This document shows, piece after piece, positions 17,151 through 25,501 of a stretch of 64,000 bases of DNA. The DNA lies in the NCBI GenBank assembly GCA_934408725.1, contig CAKRVB010000006.1, forward strand, positions 1 through 64,000. Reading direction: 5' to 3'. Every line of letters starts with the position of its first letter. Positions within the stretch are counted from its first letter, which is position 1. Source of the stretch: an uncultured Marvinbryantia sp. (GTDB lineage Bacteria; Bacillota; Clostridia; Lachnospirales; Lachnospiraceae). A program made the translations under genes and the position numbers. The notes under the pieces are model-generated. The model saw nothing but the letters and a program-made list of their open reading frames with translations. It made no database searches and was not told where the DNA came from.

Positions 17151-18536
17151 TTAGAAGAAATATCCAAATCCGGTAGCCTTTCTTCCAGGCTGTGTTTCGC
17201 TCTGATCCGGACTCTGCATCCAGTCACCATTGTCTGACTGGCCATCCTGGTACTCTTCTGTACTTTCTTCATCAGATGAGCTGTCAGAAGAACTGTCTGT
17301 GTTCTCCTTTGCCTGCAGTGTAACGGAGATTACCTGTTCCTGATATCCATTGTCACCGGCTCTCTTCACTGTTACATCAACTGTCTCACCAGCTTCATAG
17401 TACTGGATTCTGTCAAGCAGTTCACTCATAGAGCTTACAGTTGTCTTATCCAGTTTGGTAATGATATCACCCTGTTTGATACCGGCTTCTGCTGCTGCAC
17501 TGCCATCTGTTACTTCATATACATAAGCACCTGCAGGGATATTGTACATCTGTCTTGCTTCTTCTGATACATTGGTGACACGAACACCAAGGGCACCTGC
17601 TTTATCTGCATCGGCTTTTGTTCTGGTGGTCTGGTTCATCAGATCCTCAATAACAGATTTTGCTGTATTAATCGGGATTGCATAACCCATACCTTCTACA
17701 CCGGTGCTGGATGCTTTTGCGGAGTTGATACCAATCAGACATCCATTTTCATCCAAAAGTGCTCCACCACTGTTACCAAAGTTGATTGCTGCATCTGTCT
17801 GAATCATATTCTGTGTAATCTCACCATTGTCTGTGGAAAGAGTAACTTCACGATTCAGTGCACTGATAATACCAAATGTTACGGACTGTCCATATCCAAG
17901 GGCATTACCAATGGCGATTGACCAGTCACCAACATTCACCTGATCAGAATCACCGATCTCGATGACTTTAATCTGATCCATAACATCCTGTGGGATATCT
18001 TCCAGTTTGACTGCAACTACTGCCAGATCCAGAGAAGAATCCGTTCCCTTTACCTGTGCGGTAACCATCTTATCCTCTTCATTCTCAGTGTCTGCGCTAA
18101 AGAGAACGGTCAGCTGATCTGCATTCTGTACTACGTGGTTATTCGTAGCGATCAGAAGCTCTGTATCACTTTTACCAACGATGATACCTGAACCTGTGCT
18201 TTCGCTGTCCTGCTCGTATTCCTGTCCCCAGAACTGAATGGTCTCTTTGCTCTGGTTCGTGATAGCTACGATAGAAGGCATTGCATTCTGGGCAATCTCT
18301 TTTACATTCGGCAGATAACTGGTATCTGTAGATGTCGCATCTGCTTCTGTAGAAGTGTCTGCTCCAAGTGTAATACCACTATCGGTGCCGGCCTCTGTCT
18401 CAGTCTCAGTAGACTCCTCGGCCTGTACACCTGCCATTCTCTCATTATATGTGTTTACTCCAATTGCTGTACCAGCTGTTCCCGTAATGGTAATCACTGC
18501 AAGAGCGATACCTAATTTTTTCGCTTTATTCATCAT
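17151..18536 (-). CDS. HtrA/DegP-type trypsin-like serine protease with PDZ domain
   Basis: 461 aa. RBS AAGGAGG 5-8 nt before two adjacent ATG codons. N-terminal signal anchor (about 7-27), Ser/Thr/Glu linker, a trypsin-like domain (about 75-285) with the triad in NNHVV (His), SSLDLAVVAV (Asp) and GNSGGAL (Ser), a PDZ domain (about 305-400) and an acidic Ser-rich tail ending in an aromatic GFGYFF. HtrA proteases degrade misfolded exported proteins at the membrane-wall interface. Monocistronic. Confidence 0.93.
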   Translation of the reverse strand: MMNKAKKLGIALAVITITGTAGTAIGVNTYNERMAGVQAEESTETETEAGTDSGITLGADTSTEADATSTDTSYLPNVKEIAQNAMPSIVAITNQSKETIQFWGQEYEQDSESTGSGIIVGKSDTELLIATNNHVVQNADQLTVLFSADTENEEDKMVTAQVKGTDSSLDLAVVAVKLEDIPQDVMDQIKVIEIGDSDQVNVGDWSIAIGNALGYGQSVTFGIISALNREVTLSTDNGEITQNMIQTDAAINFGNSGGALLDENGCLIGINSAKASSTGVEGMGYAIPINTAKSVIEDLMNQTTRTKADADKAGALGVRVTNVSEEARQMYNIPAGAYVYEVTDGSAAAEAGIKQGDIITKLDKTTVSSMSELLDRIQYYEAGETVDVTVKRAGDNGYQEQVISVTLQAKENTDSSSDSSSDEESTEEYQDGQSDNGDWMQSPDQSETQPGRKATGFGYFF

Positions 18537-18676
18537 CCATACCTCCTTATGGTTTCTGTCGTTATTTCAAGAAGATCGATGTTCTGATCTCTTATCTCTC
18601 TTCCTTGTTTCTGAAACTAATATTAATGGAAATATGTGTTTAATTTGTGAAAACAATGCAAACAAACCGTGTTTTT

Positions 18677-19369
18677 TTAGTAGATTCCTGCATACAATGC
18701 CGCCAGTACTACGGTAATAATCCCAGATACTGCAATGGATAAGCTGCTCATTGCACCCTCGATTTCTCCCATCTCCATGGCTTTCGCAGTTCCAATAGCG
18801 TGAGAAGCAGATCCGATTCCGATTCCCTTTGCAATCGGATGCGTGATGTGAAACAGCTTGCAGACGTATTCTGCAATGATATTTCCCACGATTCCTGTGA
18901 TGATAATGACCGCTACCGTAATAGTTACAAATCCACCCAGTTCTTCAGAAACGCCCATTCCGATGGCTGTCGTAATAGACTTCGGAAGCAGGGTGACGTA
19001 CTGCTCATGGGAAAAATGAAAAATCATTGCCAGAACCAGTACACAGGTGACACTGGTCAATGCGCCAGACAAAATGCCGGCAACAATCGCTACTACATTT
19101 TTCTTCAGCAGTTCTACCTGTTCATACAGCGGTACCGCCAGACAGACCGTCGCCGGTGTCAGCAGATAACTTAAATATTTTGCTCCATCATAATAGGTAT
19201 CATAATCAATGTGACAGGCCAGAAGAATGGCAATCACTGCCACAATCGAGAACAGCAGTGGATTGATCAGAGAGATCTTTGTCTTTTTCCGCAGCCATCC
19301 TCCCAGTTCATAGGTTACGCAACTGACCAATACCCCAAAAAACAGGGATTCCAGCATCACATCATTCAT
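18677..19369 (-). CDS. lrgB: LrgB/CidB-family membrane protein
   Basis: 230 aa with about six or seven hydrophobic helices. Conserved LrgB stretches: [20 protein letters not shown] and [32 protein letters not shown]. LrgAB act together in the membrane; they were described as antiholin-like modulators of murein hydrolase activity and later linked to pyruvate or glycolate export. Its start overlaps the end of lrgA by 8 nt, so they are translationally coupled. Confidence 0.92.
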   Translation of the reverse strand: MNDVMLESLFFGVLVSCVTYELGGWLRKKTKISLINPLLFSIVAVIAILLACHIDYDTYYDGAKYLSYLLTPATVCLAVPLYEQVELLKKNVVAIVAGILSGALTSVTCVLVLAMIFHFSHEQYVTLLPKSITTAIGMGVSEELGGFVTITVAVIIITGIVGNIIAEYVCKLFHITHPIAKGIGIGSASHAIGTAKAMEMGEIEGAMSSLSIAVSGIITVVLAALYAGIY

Positions 19370-19736
19370 CTTTTGTCTCTCCTTTCCTGTTGGCAGAACG
19401 TTTCAGAACCAGTTCTGTCACTTTTCCTGACACACCCATAACCAGCACAGTGGATACCAGAATAATCACAACTACTTCCACCAGCATGCTGTTTAAGTCT
19501 CCCCATGATTCCATCAGTCCGACTCCGGCCGGAATAAACATCAACGGCATGATTTCAATCAAAAATACCGCTGTTTCTTTTACTGCATCCAGCTTCAGGA
19601 TACCGGTCTCCAGCAGAATAAAGAGAATCACCAGTCCGTAAATACTGGCCGGCACCGGAAGCGGAATGACATATTTCAGCAGTTCTCCCACAAAGGATAC
19701 CAGCAAAATGATCATAAATTGTCTGAGATACTTCAT
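19362..19736 (-). CDS. lrgA: LrgA/CidA-family membrane protein
   Basis: 124 aa with four predicted membrane helices and the family pattern LPVPASIYGLVILFILLETGILKL, PLMFIPAGVGLM. Partner of LrgB. The LytSR two-component system or CcpA that controls lrgAB in Staphylococcus and Bacillus is not seen next to it. rsmH lies 20 bp upstream on the same strand. Confidence 0.92.
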   Translation of the reverse strand: MKYLRQFMIILLVSFVGELLKYVIPLPVPASIYGLVILFILLETGILKLDAVKETAVFLIEIMPLMFIPAGVGLMESWGDLNSMLVEVVVIILVSTVLVMGVSGKVTELVLKRSANRKGETKDE

Positions 19737-19756
19737 ATTATATTACTTCCTTTCCA

Positions 19757-20800
19757 TCAGGCTTTGACTGCCCAGCGCATTTTTGTGGATCTGGCCCGTC
19801 CATTGGCTCTGCATTCTTCTGCAGACGGCCGGATCACTTCTTTGGCAATATCCTGAAAAATACCTTCTTTATAATAAGTCTGGAACGCTTTCTTCACCAG
19901 GCGGTCTTCTCCGGAATGGAATGTCAGGATCGCTATTCTTCCACCCGGTGCCATGATATCCGGCAGCTTCTCCAGAAACGCTTCCAGCACTTCAAATTCA
20001 CTGTTCACATCTATCCGCAATGCCTGGAATGTTCTCTGACAGGTCTTTTTCAGAATATCCTTCTTTTCTTTATTATCCGGCAGAAAAGCAAGCGCCCGTT
20101 CGATCGTTTCTCGCAGATCTGTGGTCGTCTCAATCTTCTGTCCCTTGCGGAAGGTCTTCGCCACTTCAGCCGCAATTTTATCTGCATAAGGTTCATCTGA
20201 ATTCTCCACCAGCATACCCTCCAGTTCTTCCCTGCTCACTTCCCGCAGGCGCTGTGCTGCCGACACACCCTTTTCCGGATTCAGGCGCAGATCCAGAGGA
20301 CCGTCTAATTTATAAGAAAAACCTCTTTCCGGATTGTCAATCTGCATAGAGGACACGCCCAGATCTGCCATGCAGAAATCAAACGGACCGTACTCTGCCC
20401 CGATCTTATCAATATTGGCAAAATTCTCCTGAATCGAAGTAAAGATCTCCGGTCCAAACCCGGCTTCCTCCAGACGCTTTGTTGTCTTCACGATCTCGAT
20501 GGGATCCACATCCAGGGCATACAGATGCCCCTGTCCCTTCAGACACTCCATCATCTTGCGGCTGTGCCCGCCATATCCCAATGTGGCATCCAGCCCTTTC
20601 TGCCCCGGCTGAATCTGCAGAAAATCCAGGATCTCCTTCACACAGATCGAAATGTGCATACCCGCCGGTGTACTTCCCTTACTGATCACCTTCGCAACCG
20701 TATCCGCATACTTCTCCGGATTCAGTTCCTTATACTTCTCCTCAAACTTACGAGGATGCGTACCCTTATATCGGACACGCCGCTTATGTTCCTTTTCCAT
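19757..20800 (-). CDS. rsmH: 16S rRNA (cytosine-1402-N4)-methyltransferase RsmH, long form
   Basis: 347 aa from ATG at 20800 (TGGAGGGAAT upstream). Uses S-adenosylmethionine to methylate C1402 in the ribosomal P site. Seen: LDATLGYGGHSRKMM (SAM loop), LYALDVDP, FCMADLGVSSMQIDNPERGFSY, FRALRI-type FQALRIDVNSEFEVLEAFL, GGRIAILTFHSGEDRLVKKAF. A basic N-terminal extension of about 45 residues precedes the canonical start of the fold; the usual length is about 310 aa. The usual neighbours mraZ, ftsL and pbp are absent, so it may be a second, extended RsmH paralogue rather than the copy from the division-wall cluster. Confidence 0.88.
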   Translation of the reverse strand: MEKEHKRRVRYKGTHPRKFEEKYKELNPEKYADTVAKVISKGSTPAGMHISICVKEILDFLQIQPGQKGLDATLGYGGHSRKMMECLKGQGHLYALDVDPIEIVKTTKRLEEAGFGPEIFTSIQENFANIDKIGAEYGPFDFCMADLGVSSMQIDNPERGFSYKLDGPLDLRLNPEKGVSAAQRLREVSREELEGMLVENSDEPYADKIAAEVAKTFRKGQKIETTTDLRETIERALAFLPDNKEKKDILKKTCQRTFQALRIDVNSEFEVLEAFLEKLPDIMAPGGRIAILTFHSGEDRLVKKAFQTYYKEGIFQDIAKEVIRPSAEECRANGRARSTKMRWAVKA

Positions 20801-21109
20801 ATTCCCTCCATTGGGGACGGTGTTTTCTGGCTTTTTTCCTGTCCCCTGTGGATTTCTCCACCATCTCAAAATTATCGTTTATCTTCGAATTGGTCTTACC
20901 AAAAACGTTCACATCCTAGAGTAACACCTTAAGCCGAAAATATCCATGCTAAATTTCAGGTTTTTTCGTATCTTTTTCTATACATGAGATACAATTTGCA
21001 GTTCTGATGTATTTCTACCTGCCATATTTCATTCTAAAAGTTTATTTGTTACATTCGTTGTTCGTCTTTCTTTTAAAACATGGACATAAATCAGTTCGGA
21101 TTTCACACA

Positions 21110-21300
21110 AGCCCCGAAAAAAACAAAAACATCTAAATCCGGGGTCATATATTAGACTTCCAGAATCGATTAAGCCACGGAAAAGCTAAAATTAACTGAT
21201 CTCAGGGTCATATATCGGATATTTAAAGCCAATTAGACCACGGAAAATTTAAAATTAACTGATTCCAGGGTAACACACCGATTTCCAAAACCGGACCATA
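21110..21300. repeat. Decayed tandem repeats, period about 63 bp
   Basis: Three imperfect units start with (G/A)CC(A/C)CGGAAAA and contain AAATTAACTGAT...AGGGT near 21111, 21174 and 21237, with a partial fourth at 21295. Period 63, 63 and 58 bp. The unit start resembles that of the 63-bp repeats at 56143-56394. 20870-21337 otherwise contains no ORF I trust. Confidence 0.65.
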
Positions 21301-21337
21301 GAAAGAAAAGCAGAATTTGTTGAATCTCTGTTCATAC

Positions 21338-21406
21338 ACGCAAAAAACACCGCCCCCGTGGCTCTCATGTCCACAAAAGCAGTGCCTTCAGTGCGCGATC
21401 AGGGGT
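21338..21406 (-). repeat. Copy A of a 69-bp direct repeat: tRNA-Lys 3' end plus terminator
   Basis: This 69-bp block matches 21501-21569. On the minus strand it contains the last 14 nt of tRNA-Lys and a terminator hairpin (21348-21384) with TTTTTT (21342-21347), but no tRNA body. In the hairpin the base pairs differ from copy B in a compensating way (GTGG/CCAC against GTAG/CTAC). Confidence 0.85.
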
Positions 21407-21500
21407 GCGGTCGTCCAGTGGACGACTCTGCCATAGGCAGAAGCACCGACCGAGCCGGCAGGCGAGATCGAACCCGTAGGGTGAGAACCCCGTCTGTATA
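21407..21500. other. Two small palindromes between the tRNA-Lys terminator copies
   Basis: The 94 bp between the 69-bp repeats hold perfect hairpins on the minus strand, TCTGCC TAT GGCAGA and GTCGTCC ACT GGACGAC, then a GC-rich tail including GGGTTCGATC, which looks like a T-arm sequence. It replaces the tRNA body expected upstream of copy A. Confidence 0.6.
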
Positions 21501-21504
21501 ACGC

Positions 21505-21547
21505 AAAAAACACCGCCCCCGTAGCTCCTAAGTCTACAAAAGCAGTG
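21505..21547 (-). terminator. Terminator of tRNA-Lys (copy B)
   Basis: Minus strand CACTGCTTTTGTAG pairs over 14 bp, including five G-T wobbles, with CTACGGGGGCGGTG, followed by TTTTTT. It starts 8 nt after the tRNA 3' end. Confidence 0.88.
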
Positions 21548-21554
21548 CCTTCAG

Positions 21555-21627
21555 TGCGCGATCAGGGGTTCGAACCCTGGACACCCTGATTAAGAGTCAG
21601 GTGCTCTGCCAGCTGAGCTAATCGCGC
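21555..21627 (-). tRNA. tRNA-Lys (anticodon CTT)
   Basis: 73 nt on the minus strand. Acceptor GCGCGAT pairs with ATCGCGC, discriminator A; D-arm TAGCTCAGCTGGCAGAGCA; anticodon arm CTGACTCTTAATCAG with anticodon CTT; variable loop GGTGT; T-arm CAGGGTTCGAACCCTG. The 3' CCA is not encoded (CTG follows), so it must be added by CCA transferase. It is a single-gene unit followed by a strong terminator. Confidence 0.96.
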
Positions 21628-21811
21628 TTATTTAATTGTTGTTCGCTCCGAACAAATGATATTATATGATATGTTTTTCTATTTTGCAAGTGTTTTTTTC
21701 AAATTTTTTCAAAAATTTTTACAATTCTTTTAGAGTTTTGAAAAAACCGTGCTTGTATGTCTTTTCAAAAGCGGTTATACTGAGTAAAAAGTGAATTTGC
21801 GAGGTAGTAAT

Positions 21812-23020
21812 ATGAGTCAAAATCGGAATGTTTCACCCGATGACCCATCCAAACTGGATAAGCGTCAGCGCTTTCTCCCCAATAACCGTTACTTTACCAT
21901 CTGTATTTATGCAGTAACAGTGATTTTACTGGGAGCTTTGATTATCCGGGTGGTGATGACACCGTTTGCTGTCACCAACGGTATCAAGCGCGTGCTGAAT
22001 GTACTGATGCCATTTCTGATGGGCGTCCTGATTGCCATGATTATGAACCCGATTATCAATCGGCTTCGTTTTCTCATGGAAAAATATTTAAAAATAAAAA
22101 AGAAAAAGGTGTGCCGCATCCTGGCCTCTATCCTGGCTTATGTCCTGGTGCTTGGCCTGATCCTCATCTGCATCATCTTCATTGTGCCACAGGTATTTTC
22201 CAGCATCACTGAACTGGTGAATTCTCTGCCGAAGATGTATCGTCTTACTACGGATTTCTTTAACAACCTGCAGCAGCATTTTCCGAATACGGATATGTCT
22301 GATATTCAAAAAGCAGTCAATGATGCTCTGCCGAACCTGATTTCCACCATTCGAAATTTTGCCAGTGATATCGTACCAGCCATATACACCGCTTCTGTAT
22401 CGATCGTACAGTGGGTGCTGAATGCCATTGTCGCACTGATTGTTTCTATCTATATATTAGGTGATAAAAAGGGATTGAAAAAATTAATCAAGGTTATCCT
22501 GTACAGCTTTGTTCCAGAAGATTATATCAACGGTTCCATTCAGGTTTTGCGGGAATGTAATAATATCTTCACGAACTTCATGGTCAGCAAGGCGCTGGAT
22601 TCCCTGATCATAGGCTGTCTGTGCTTTATTCTGATGACCATCTTTGATCTGGATTATGCCGTGCTGATCAGCATTGTAGTCGGCATCACCAATATGATTC
22701 CTTACTTTGGTCCGTTCATCGGTGCCATTCCAGGCTTTCTGATTCTGCTGATTGTGAATCCATGGAAGTCTCTTGGATTCCTGGTTATGATACTGATTCT
22801 TCAGCAGTTTGATGGTCTGTATCTTGGGCCAAAGCTGATGGGAAGCTCCGTCGGTATGAAGCCTTTGTGGATTATCGTATCCATTACTCTGGGCGGCAAG
22901 ATCGCCGGTGTCCTTGGTATGTTCCTGAGTGTTCCGCTCGGTGCCATTCTGGTTTATTTGTTTAATCTGCTGATCGACCGGGTTCTGAGCAAAAAAAATA
23001 TTGATCGGGATAAGATCTAA
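21812..23020 (+). CDS. AI-2E family (PF01594) transporter-type permease
   Basis: 402 aa from ATG at 21812, 8 nt after GAGGT; a GTG seven codons earlier has no RBS. Seven or eight hydrophobic segments with the family block VVGITNMIPYFGPFIGAIPGFLILL and the C-terminal LGPKLMGSSVGMKPLWIIVSITLGGKIAG. The family includes the proposed AI-2 exporter TqsA and Na+/H+ antiporter-like members; the substrate cannot be deduced. First plus-strand gene of the window, monocistronic with its own terminator. Confidence 0.9.
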   Translation: MSQNRNVSPDDPSKLDKRQRFLPNNRYFTICIYAVTVILLGALIIRVVMTPFAVTNGIKRVLNVLMPFLMGVLIAMIMNPIINRLRFLMEKYLKIKKKKVCRILASILAYVLVLGLILICIIFIVPQVFSSITELVNSLPKMYRLTTDFFNNLQQHFPNTDMSDIQKAVNDALPNLISTIRNFASDIVPAIYTASVSIVQWVLNAIVALIVSIYILGDKKGLKKLIKVILYSFVPEDYINGSIQVLRECNNIFTNFMVSKALDSLIIGCLCFILMTIFDLDYAVLISIVVGITNMIPYFGPFIGAIPGFLILLIVNPWKSLGFLVMILILQQFDGLYLGPKLMGSSVGMKPLWIIVSITLGGKIAGVLGMFLSVPLGAILVYLFNLLIDRVLSKKNIDRDKI

Positions 23021-23050
23021 TCAGATAGATTCCCCATCTCTACCATTTAC

Positions 23051-23083
23051 AAAAGCAGCTGATCATCCGCCAGCTGCTTTTTC
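23051..23083 (+). terminator. Terminator after the AI-2E family gene
   Basis: AAAAGCAGCTG and CAGCTGCTTTT flank a 9-nt loop and are followed by TTC. The A and T runs also make it usable from the other strand, but trmB ends 195 bp away. Confidence 0.85.
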
Positions 23084-23277
23084 ATTTCTTCTTTTTGGGT
23101 GGTTCCCCCTGTAACACATGAGAAACCTCCTGAAAAGACTTTTTCATTTGTGTCATTCGCTTTCCGCCAATCTGGCGGTCATACAGAAATAAAGAAAGCT
23201 GATTTTTCCATCCATATTTTCGCATCTATGCTCCGATCTTCCCCAATCAGTTTCATTTCCTATATTTATATGCGTTC

Positions 23278-23970
23278 CTACCGCTCCCGGTCAATCACCA
23301 TCTTACAGATCGGATTGCCCTTAGATGCGAACTTTTCTTCATACTCGGTCATGATGTTGTCCTTCATCAGTTCTGCATCTGCATGCAGATCGAAGGTATG
23401 CATCAGCAGTCTCCAGCCTGCCGGCTCGATCTCTTCCAATGCAAAATCAAACAATCCACGGTTGTCTGTCTTGAATTCAATGGTACCGTCCTTTTTCAGA
23501 ATCTGATCATAGCGTGCCAGAAACTGTCTGGAAGGCAGCCGACGCTTGGCATGGCGATCCTTCGGCCATGGATCAGAAAAATTCAGATAGATCCGTGCCA
23601 CCTCTTCCGGTGCAAATACTTCCGGCAGTTCTGTGGCATCCATACAGATAAAATATAGATTCTCCGGAATATCCGCCGCAGCCTCTTTGATCTCTGCTTC
23701 CTGTCCCTCTGCCTGTTCTTTTCCCTGCAGCTTTTCCACTGCACGAAGCAATACACTGGTATATCGCTCAATACCGATGTAATTGATCTCTGGATGCTTT
23801 CTCGCCAGCTCTGTAATGAACCGTCCCTTTCCCATTCCAACTTCAATATGGATAGGATGATCATTGCCAAATACTTCCTTCCACTGCCCGCGCTGGGCTT
23901 TAGGATCCTGAATCACCAGTGGACTGGATGCAATCACGTCATTCGCTCTTGGTATGTTTCTTAATCTCAT
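23278..23970 (-). CDS. trmB: tRNA (guanine-46-N7)-methyltransferase TrmB
   Basis: 230 aa. SAM-binding motif IEVGMGKGRFI (about 42-52), ERY (EYS-type motif), and the conserved YLNFSDPWPKDRHAKRRL (about 132-149) followed by FKTDNRGLFDFALEEI. It forms m7G46 in tRNA variable loops. An insert of about 20 residues (KEQAEGQEAEIKEAAADIPE) sits between the first and second halves. RBS GGAGAA 6 nt before the ATG. Confidence 0.94.
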   Translation of the reverse strand: MRLRNIPRANDVIASSPLVIQDPKAQRGQWKEVFGNDHPIHIEVGMGKGRFITELARKHPEINYIGIERYTSVLLRAVEKLQGKEQAEGQEAEIKEAAADIPENLYFICMDATELPEVFAPEEVARIYLNFSDPWPKDRHAKRRLPSRQFLARYDQILKKDGTIEFKTDNRGLFDFALEEIEPAGWRLLMHTFDLHADAELMKDNIMTEYEEKFASKGNPICKMVIDRER

Positions 23971-23987
23971 AGATATTCTCCCTGGCC

Positions 23988-24025
23988 ATGACAGCGTCCC
24001 CTCACCAGTGGCAGCAAGCTGTCAT
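23988..24025 (-). promoter_or_regulatory. Leader hairpin upstream of trmB
   Basis: Minus strand ATGACAGC and GCTGTCAT form an 8-bp stem (22-nt loop) ending 18 nt before the trmB start codon. It could influence access to the RBS. No known riboswitch recognised. Confidence 0.45.
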
Positions 24026-24101
24026 ATTCCTGTTTTCTCTTACATTCAGTGTCTTCCCGAACTCACGCCGGTCCTGAACAATTGGATTTTTACTACGGTT
24101 C

Positions 24102-24130
24102 ATGGTAGCCGAGAACCTGCAAAAAGTCAA
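24102..24130 (-). promoter_or_regulatory. Putative sigma-A promoter of trmB
   Basis: Minus strand TTGACT, 17 nt, TACCAT, giving a leader of about 125 nt that contains the hairpin at 23988-24025. Confidence 0.5.
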
Positions 24131-24273
24131 GCAATTTCGTCCTGGTACCACCCAGAGAATCTACAGACCTGTCTTGTATACACGATCTTATTTTTCGTTG
24201 TCGAAAAAAGGCGTTTTTTGTGAAACACATCCAAAACATTCGTTCTGAAAAAAACCTATGTAAACCACTTTTG

Positions 24274-24384
24274 TTATTCACAAAAATGTGGATAATGTGT
24301 ATAACTTGGTGTATAACTGCACTTTTATTGGGTTTGTGGGTATAATTTGTGTGGATATCGTGGTTTATAATGTTATGTGTATAA
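24274..24384. other. Cluster of DnaA-box-like 9-mers in an AT-rich spacer
   Basis: Four exact TTATNCACA sites are seen: TTATTCACA at 24274-24282 (plus), TTATCCACA at 24287-24295 (minus), TTATACACA at 24296-24304 (minus) and 24376-24384 (minus). One-mismatch sites lie at 24308-24316 and 24350-24358. An AT-rich stretch follows (24360-24430). No dnaA, dnaN, rpmH, parAB or other origin gene is nearby. The spacer (23971-24477) has no credible gene. Confidence 0.6.
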
Positions 24385-24477
24385 GTCGTAATTTTGTTAA
24401 TTGTGTCATTTTTTTGTACAATTTGTCGAGTGACATAATTCTGATTATGACAACTGCTCCACGATCCTTCCTGTTCC

Positions 24478-25350
24478 TTATTTTTCTCCGAAAAAGATCA
24501 CCGCTACCATTCCCGGACCGGTGTGGGATCCGATGATCGGACAAAGCAGCATTTTCGTCACCTCTGCATTGGGATTTTCTTTTTTTATCATGTTTTCCAC
24601 TTCATCAGCATATTCTTCACAATCCCCGTGGACAATATAAACACGATTGCCATAGGAGTCATCTCTTTGCTTCTTGTACTTGTTTTCCAGCGCTTTTAAC
24701 CCCATCTTCGGGCCACGTTTTTTCTCAATGGTGATCAGCTTACCCTCTGCATCTACTTCCAGGATAGGCTTGATATTCAACGCAGAACCTATGATAGCTG
24801 TGGTCGCCGGGATTCTGCCGCCCCGCTTCAGATACATCAGGTCATCCACCATGAACCAGAGCGTCATCTTCCCCTTGTTCTCATTCAGCCATTTGGCATT
24901 TTCTTCGATGGTCATACCATTTTTCTGATTGTGAATCGCACATTCCAGCAGCAATCCCATGCCGCCGGTTGCACAAAGACTGTCCACAGGCACTACCTTT
25001 GCATTCGTATAGGTTTCTGCCAGTTCGTTAGCTGCCATACAGACCGAATCAAAGGTCTTGGTCAGGCCACTGGACAGGGAAAGATACAGGATCGACTTTC
25101 CTTCTTTTAAGATAGGTTCAAAGGTCTCCACATAAGTATGCGGGGTAATCTGACTGGTCTGCGTCACCTTTCCCTGCCTCTGTGCATCATAGAATTTTTT
25201 CAGAAAGGCCTCCTCTTCCAGATCCTCACAGATCCGTTCCTCATCTCCCACCATATACCGCATCGGTACAAAATAAATGTTCTCATTTTTCAAAAATTCC
25301 GGGTCAATATCCGCAGATGCATCTGTATAAATCAAATATTCTGTTGCCAT
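24478..25350 (-). CDS. DegV family fatty-acid-binding protein
   Basis: 290 aa from ATG at 25350 (GGAGGAATTT upstream; a start four codons earlier overlaps this RBS). Two-domain DegV/EDD fold with TQTSQITPHTYVETF, LYLSLSSGLTKTFDS (fatty-acid head-group loop), RGGRIPATTAIIGSALNIKPIL and the C-terminal IGSHTGPGMVAVIF. Members bind acyl chains, and some (FakB) present fatty acids to the kinase FakA; no fakA is nearby. Divergently transcribed from a TetR-type regulator 151 bp away, which probably regulates it. Confidence 0.92.
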   Translation of the reverse strand: MATEYLIYTDASADIDPEFLKNENIYFVPMRYMVGDEERICEDLEEEAFLKKFYDAQRQGKVTQTSQITPHTYVETFEPILKEGKSILYLSLSSGLTKTFDSVCMAANELAETYTNAKVVPVDSLCATGGMGLLLECAIHNQKNGMTIEENAKWLNENKGKMTLWFMVDDLMYLKRGGRIPATTAIIGSALNIKPILEVDAEGKLITIEKKRGPKMGLKALENKYKKQRDDSYGNRVYIVHGDCEEYADEVENMIKKENPNAEVTKMLLCPIIGSHTGPGMVAVIFFGEK

Positions 25351-25501
25351 AAATTCCTCCATTTTTGTAACATGTGTTGCTTTTGTAATATATGTGGATT
25401 ATAATAGGCGCATACTACAGAAACAATGGTCAATGTCTCTGTATCTGTTACTTTTGAAACAGATTGCACGGCACTGTTACTTAAATCAGGAGGAGCATCT
25501 C

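Noticed and set aside
21555..21627. Integrated mobile element at tRNA-Lys
   Set aside because: The duplicated 3' end suggests an att-like scar, but no integrase or element genes lie between or beside the repeats.
24130..24190. T-box-like GGGTGGTACC on the minus strand upstream of trmB
   Set aside because: The full T-box sequence AGGGTGGNACCGCG is not present, no stem I or specifier features were found upstream, and trmB is not an expected T-box target.
24274..24384. Chromosomal replication origin
   Set aside because: DnaA boxes are present, but no dnaA/dnaN/rpmH genes and no switch of gene orientation; kept only as a DnaA-box cluster.
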